Part shown: positions 63,144-64,000 of the stretch, one piece after another
How the letters are laid out: each line of letters opens with the position of its first letter
Numbering within the stretch: the stretch's first letter is position 1
Assembly (NCBI RefSeq): GCF_023715105.1
Contig: NZ_JAMBNO010000012.1
Location: 1 to 64,000 of the forward strand
From: Hydrogenophaga intermedia
GTDB taxonomy: Bacteria; Pseudomonadota; Gammaproteobacteria; Burkholderiales; Burkholderiaceae_C
Direction of reading: 5' to 3'
DNA length: 64,000 bases
The notes under the pieces: model-generated
What the model saw: the letters and a program-made list of their open reading frames with translations, nothing else
What the model was told of the DNA's origin: nothing
The model's database searches: none
Translations under genes and position numbers: made by a program

Positions 63144-64000
63144 TCATTTCACAGCGGCTGCGGCCAAAAACCACCGGCCAATCAACGCCCTCTCGCTCTC
63201 CGTCATCCCCGTCGCGTTGTTCATCGGCATCTGCCGCGTCACCACCACCTGCTGGTAGATCGCCTGGGCGTGACGGTCGATTTCGCTGATCGAATCGAGC
63301 CGGACGCCCTTGGACGGCAGGGCGGCGTTGTGGCACATCACGCAGCGTTGCTCGATCACGGGCTGGATCCGGGCCGTGGAGACGGTGTCACGTAGTCCGA
63401 CACTGGGCTCCATCGGTGCTGGCCGCAGCCACACGATGAGCCCGATCAGCACCACCACGCCCGCCGCGGCGTAGGGCCAGGGGTGCGGGTTGCGGCCGAG
63501 CTTGAACCCATGGCGCAGCACGAAGAACTGCCGGATCGCGGCGCCCGCCGCCATCATTCCAATGAGCACCCAGCCGTTGTGGGGGTGCGCGTAGGTGAAG
63601 CTGTAGTGGTTGCTGAGCATGGCGAACAGCACCGGCAGCGTGAAGTAGGTGTTGTGCACGCTGCGTTGTTTGCCACGCTGGCCATGAATCGGGTCAACAG
63701 GCAGGCCTGCCTTGAGCGCTGCCACCACCTTGCGCTGCCCGGGAATGATCCAGAAGAACACGTTGGCGCTCATGGCGGTGGCGATCATGGCGCCCACCAG
63801 CAGGAAGGCGGCGCGGCCGGCGAACAATTCGGTGGCCAGCAGCGATGCCCCCACCACCAGCAGCGCCACCGCGGCGCCGACCTTGGCGTCGCCGTTCTTC
63901 GTCTGCCCCAGCGTGCGGCAGATCGCGTCGTACGCCAGCCAGAACACCACCAGAAAGGCCAGCGCCGTGGCGATGGCCGCCGGCGGCGACCAGTCGAACA
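63144..64000 (-). CDS. puuD: PuuD-like urate oxidase (membrane urate hydroxylase with cytochrome c domain), 5' end beyond window
   Basis: At least 285 C-terminal residues are present; the frame runs open past 64000 (reading FDWSPPAAIATALAFLVV before the first in-window start codon), so the gene is cut by the window edge. Several membrane helices are seen, with MSANVFFWIIPGQRK, RGKQRSVHNTYFTLPVLFAMLSNHY and a cytoplasmic or periplasmic cytochrome c-type tail with the heme motif CVMCH. This matches PuuD, a membrane urate hydroxylase that links urate oxidation to the respiratory chain. The C-terminal end ALIGRWFLAAAAVK is complete. The length of the missing part is unknown. Confidence 0.88.
   Translation of the reverse strand, partial: FDWSPPAAIATALAFLVVFWLAYDAICRTLGQTKNGDAKVGAAVALLVVGASLLATELFAGRAAFLLVGAMIATAMSANVFFWIIPGQRKVVAALKAGLPVDPIHGQRGKQRSVHNTYFTLPVLFAMLSNHYSFTYAHPHNGWVLIGMMAAGAAIRQFFVLRHGFKLGRNPHPWPYAAAGVVVLIGLIVWLRPAPMEPSVGLRDTVSTARIQPVIEQRCVMCHNAALPSKGVRLDSISEIDRHAQAIYQQVVVTRQMPMNNATGMTESERALIGRWFLAAAAVK

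Overview
This window is a high-GC (mostly 65-70%) chromosomal segment from a betaproteobacterium, most likely Burkholderiales and probably Comamonadaceae. The evidence is gene order: mdh divergent from a GntR regulator followed by sdhCDAB-sdhE-gltA; leuC-(entericidin)-leuD-leuB-asd-fimV-truA-trpF-trpB-trpA-accD; and rpmF-plsX-fabHDG-acpP-fabF-rpoE-rseA-rseB-mucD-lepA-lepB-rnc-era-recO-pdxJ-acpS-nagZ. Protein identities come from recognised motifs and lengths; no database search was run. I saw no tRNA, rRNA, CRISPR array or insertion sequence.

Layout. 1-1.4 kb: an orphan lower-GC ORF that is open at the left edge. 1.4-8.3 kb (minus): acnA, a membrane-anchored HtrA-like protease without PDZ, MoxR ATPase, a DUF58 protein and BatA. 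8.4-9.75 kb: a small membrane protein divergent from an XRE/MmyB-type regulator, with a perfect 9-3-9 palindrome between them. 9.86-11.98 kb: a protein that looks like a class I type III secretion chaperone, followed by a large, low-GC, Ser-rich coiled-coil protein. No secretion apparatus is in view, and this is the most unusual locus. 12.0-22.9 kb: a TCA-cycle island (acnB, a CitE-like lyase, mdh, gntR, sdhCDAB, sdhE, gltA). With acnA nearby, it carries both aconitases, succinate dehydrogenase, malate dehydrogenase and citrate synthase.

22.9-35.6 kb (plus): leucine genes with an embedded entericidin-type lipoprotein, asd, fimV, truA, trpFBA, accD and a Lon-N-domain protein, mostly in tight translational coupling. 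35.6-54.3 kb (minus): about 20 genes for fatty acid and phospholipid synthesis, the sigma-E envelope-stress module, and then lepA through nagZ. The only long gap is the 519 bp between mucD and lepA. It holds a strong intrinsic terminator close upstream of lepA, a candidate promoter before it, and two near-consensus DnaA boxes.

54.3-64 kb: yceD, maf, a tetrapyrrole-methylase family protein, sugar-nucleotide genes (galU, manC, galE), sppA, a Rieske protein, gph, a PEP-CTERM exported protein with a sigma-54-type promoter, and the 3' part of a PuuD-like urate oxidase cut by the right edge. The sugar-nucleotide genes and the PEP-CTERM gene together fit an exopolysaccharide/exosortase lifestyle, although the exosortase is not in the window.
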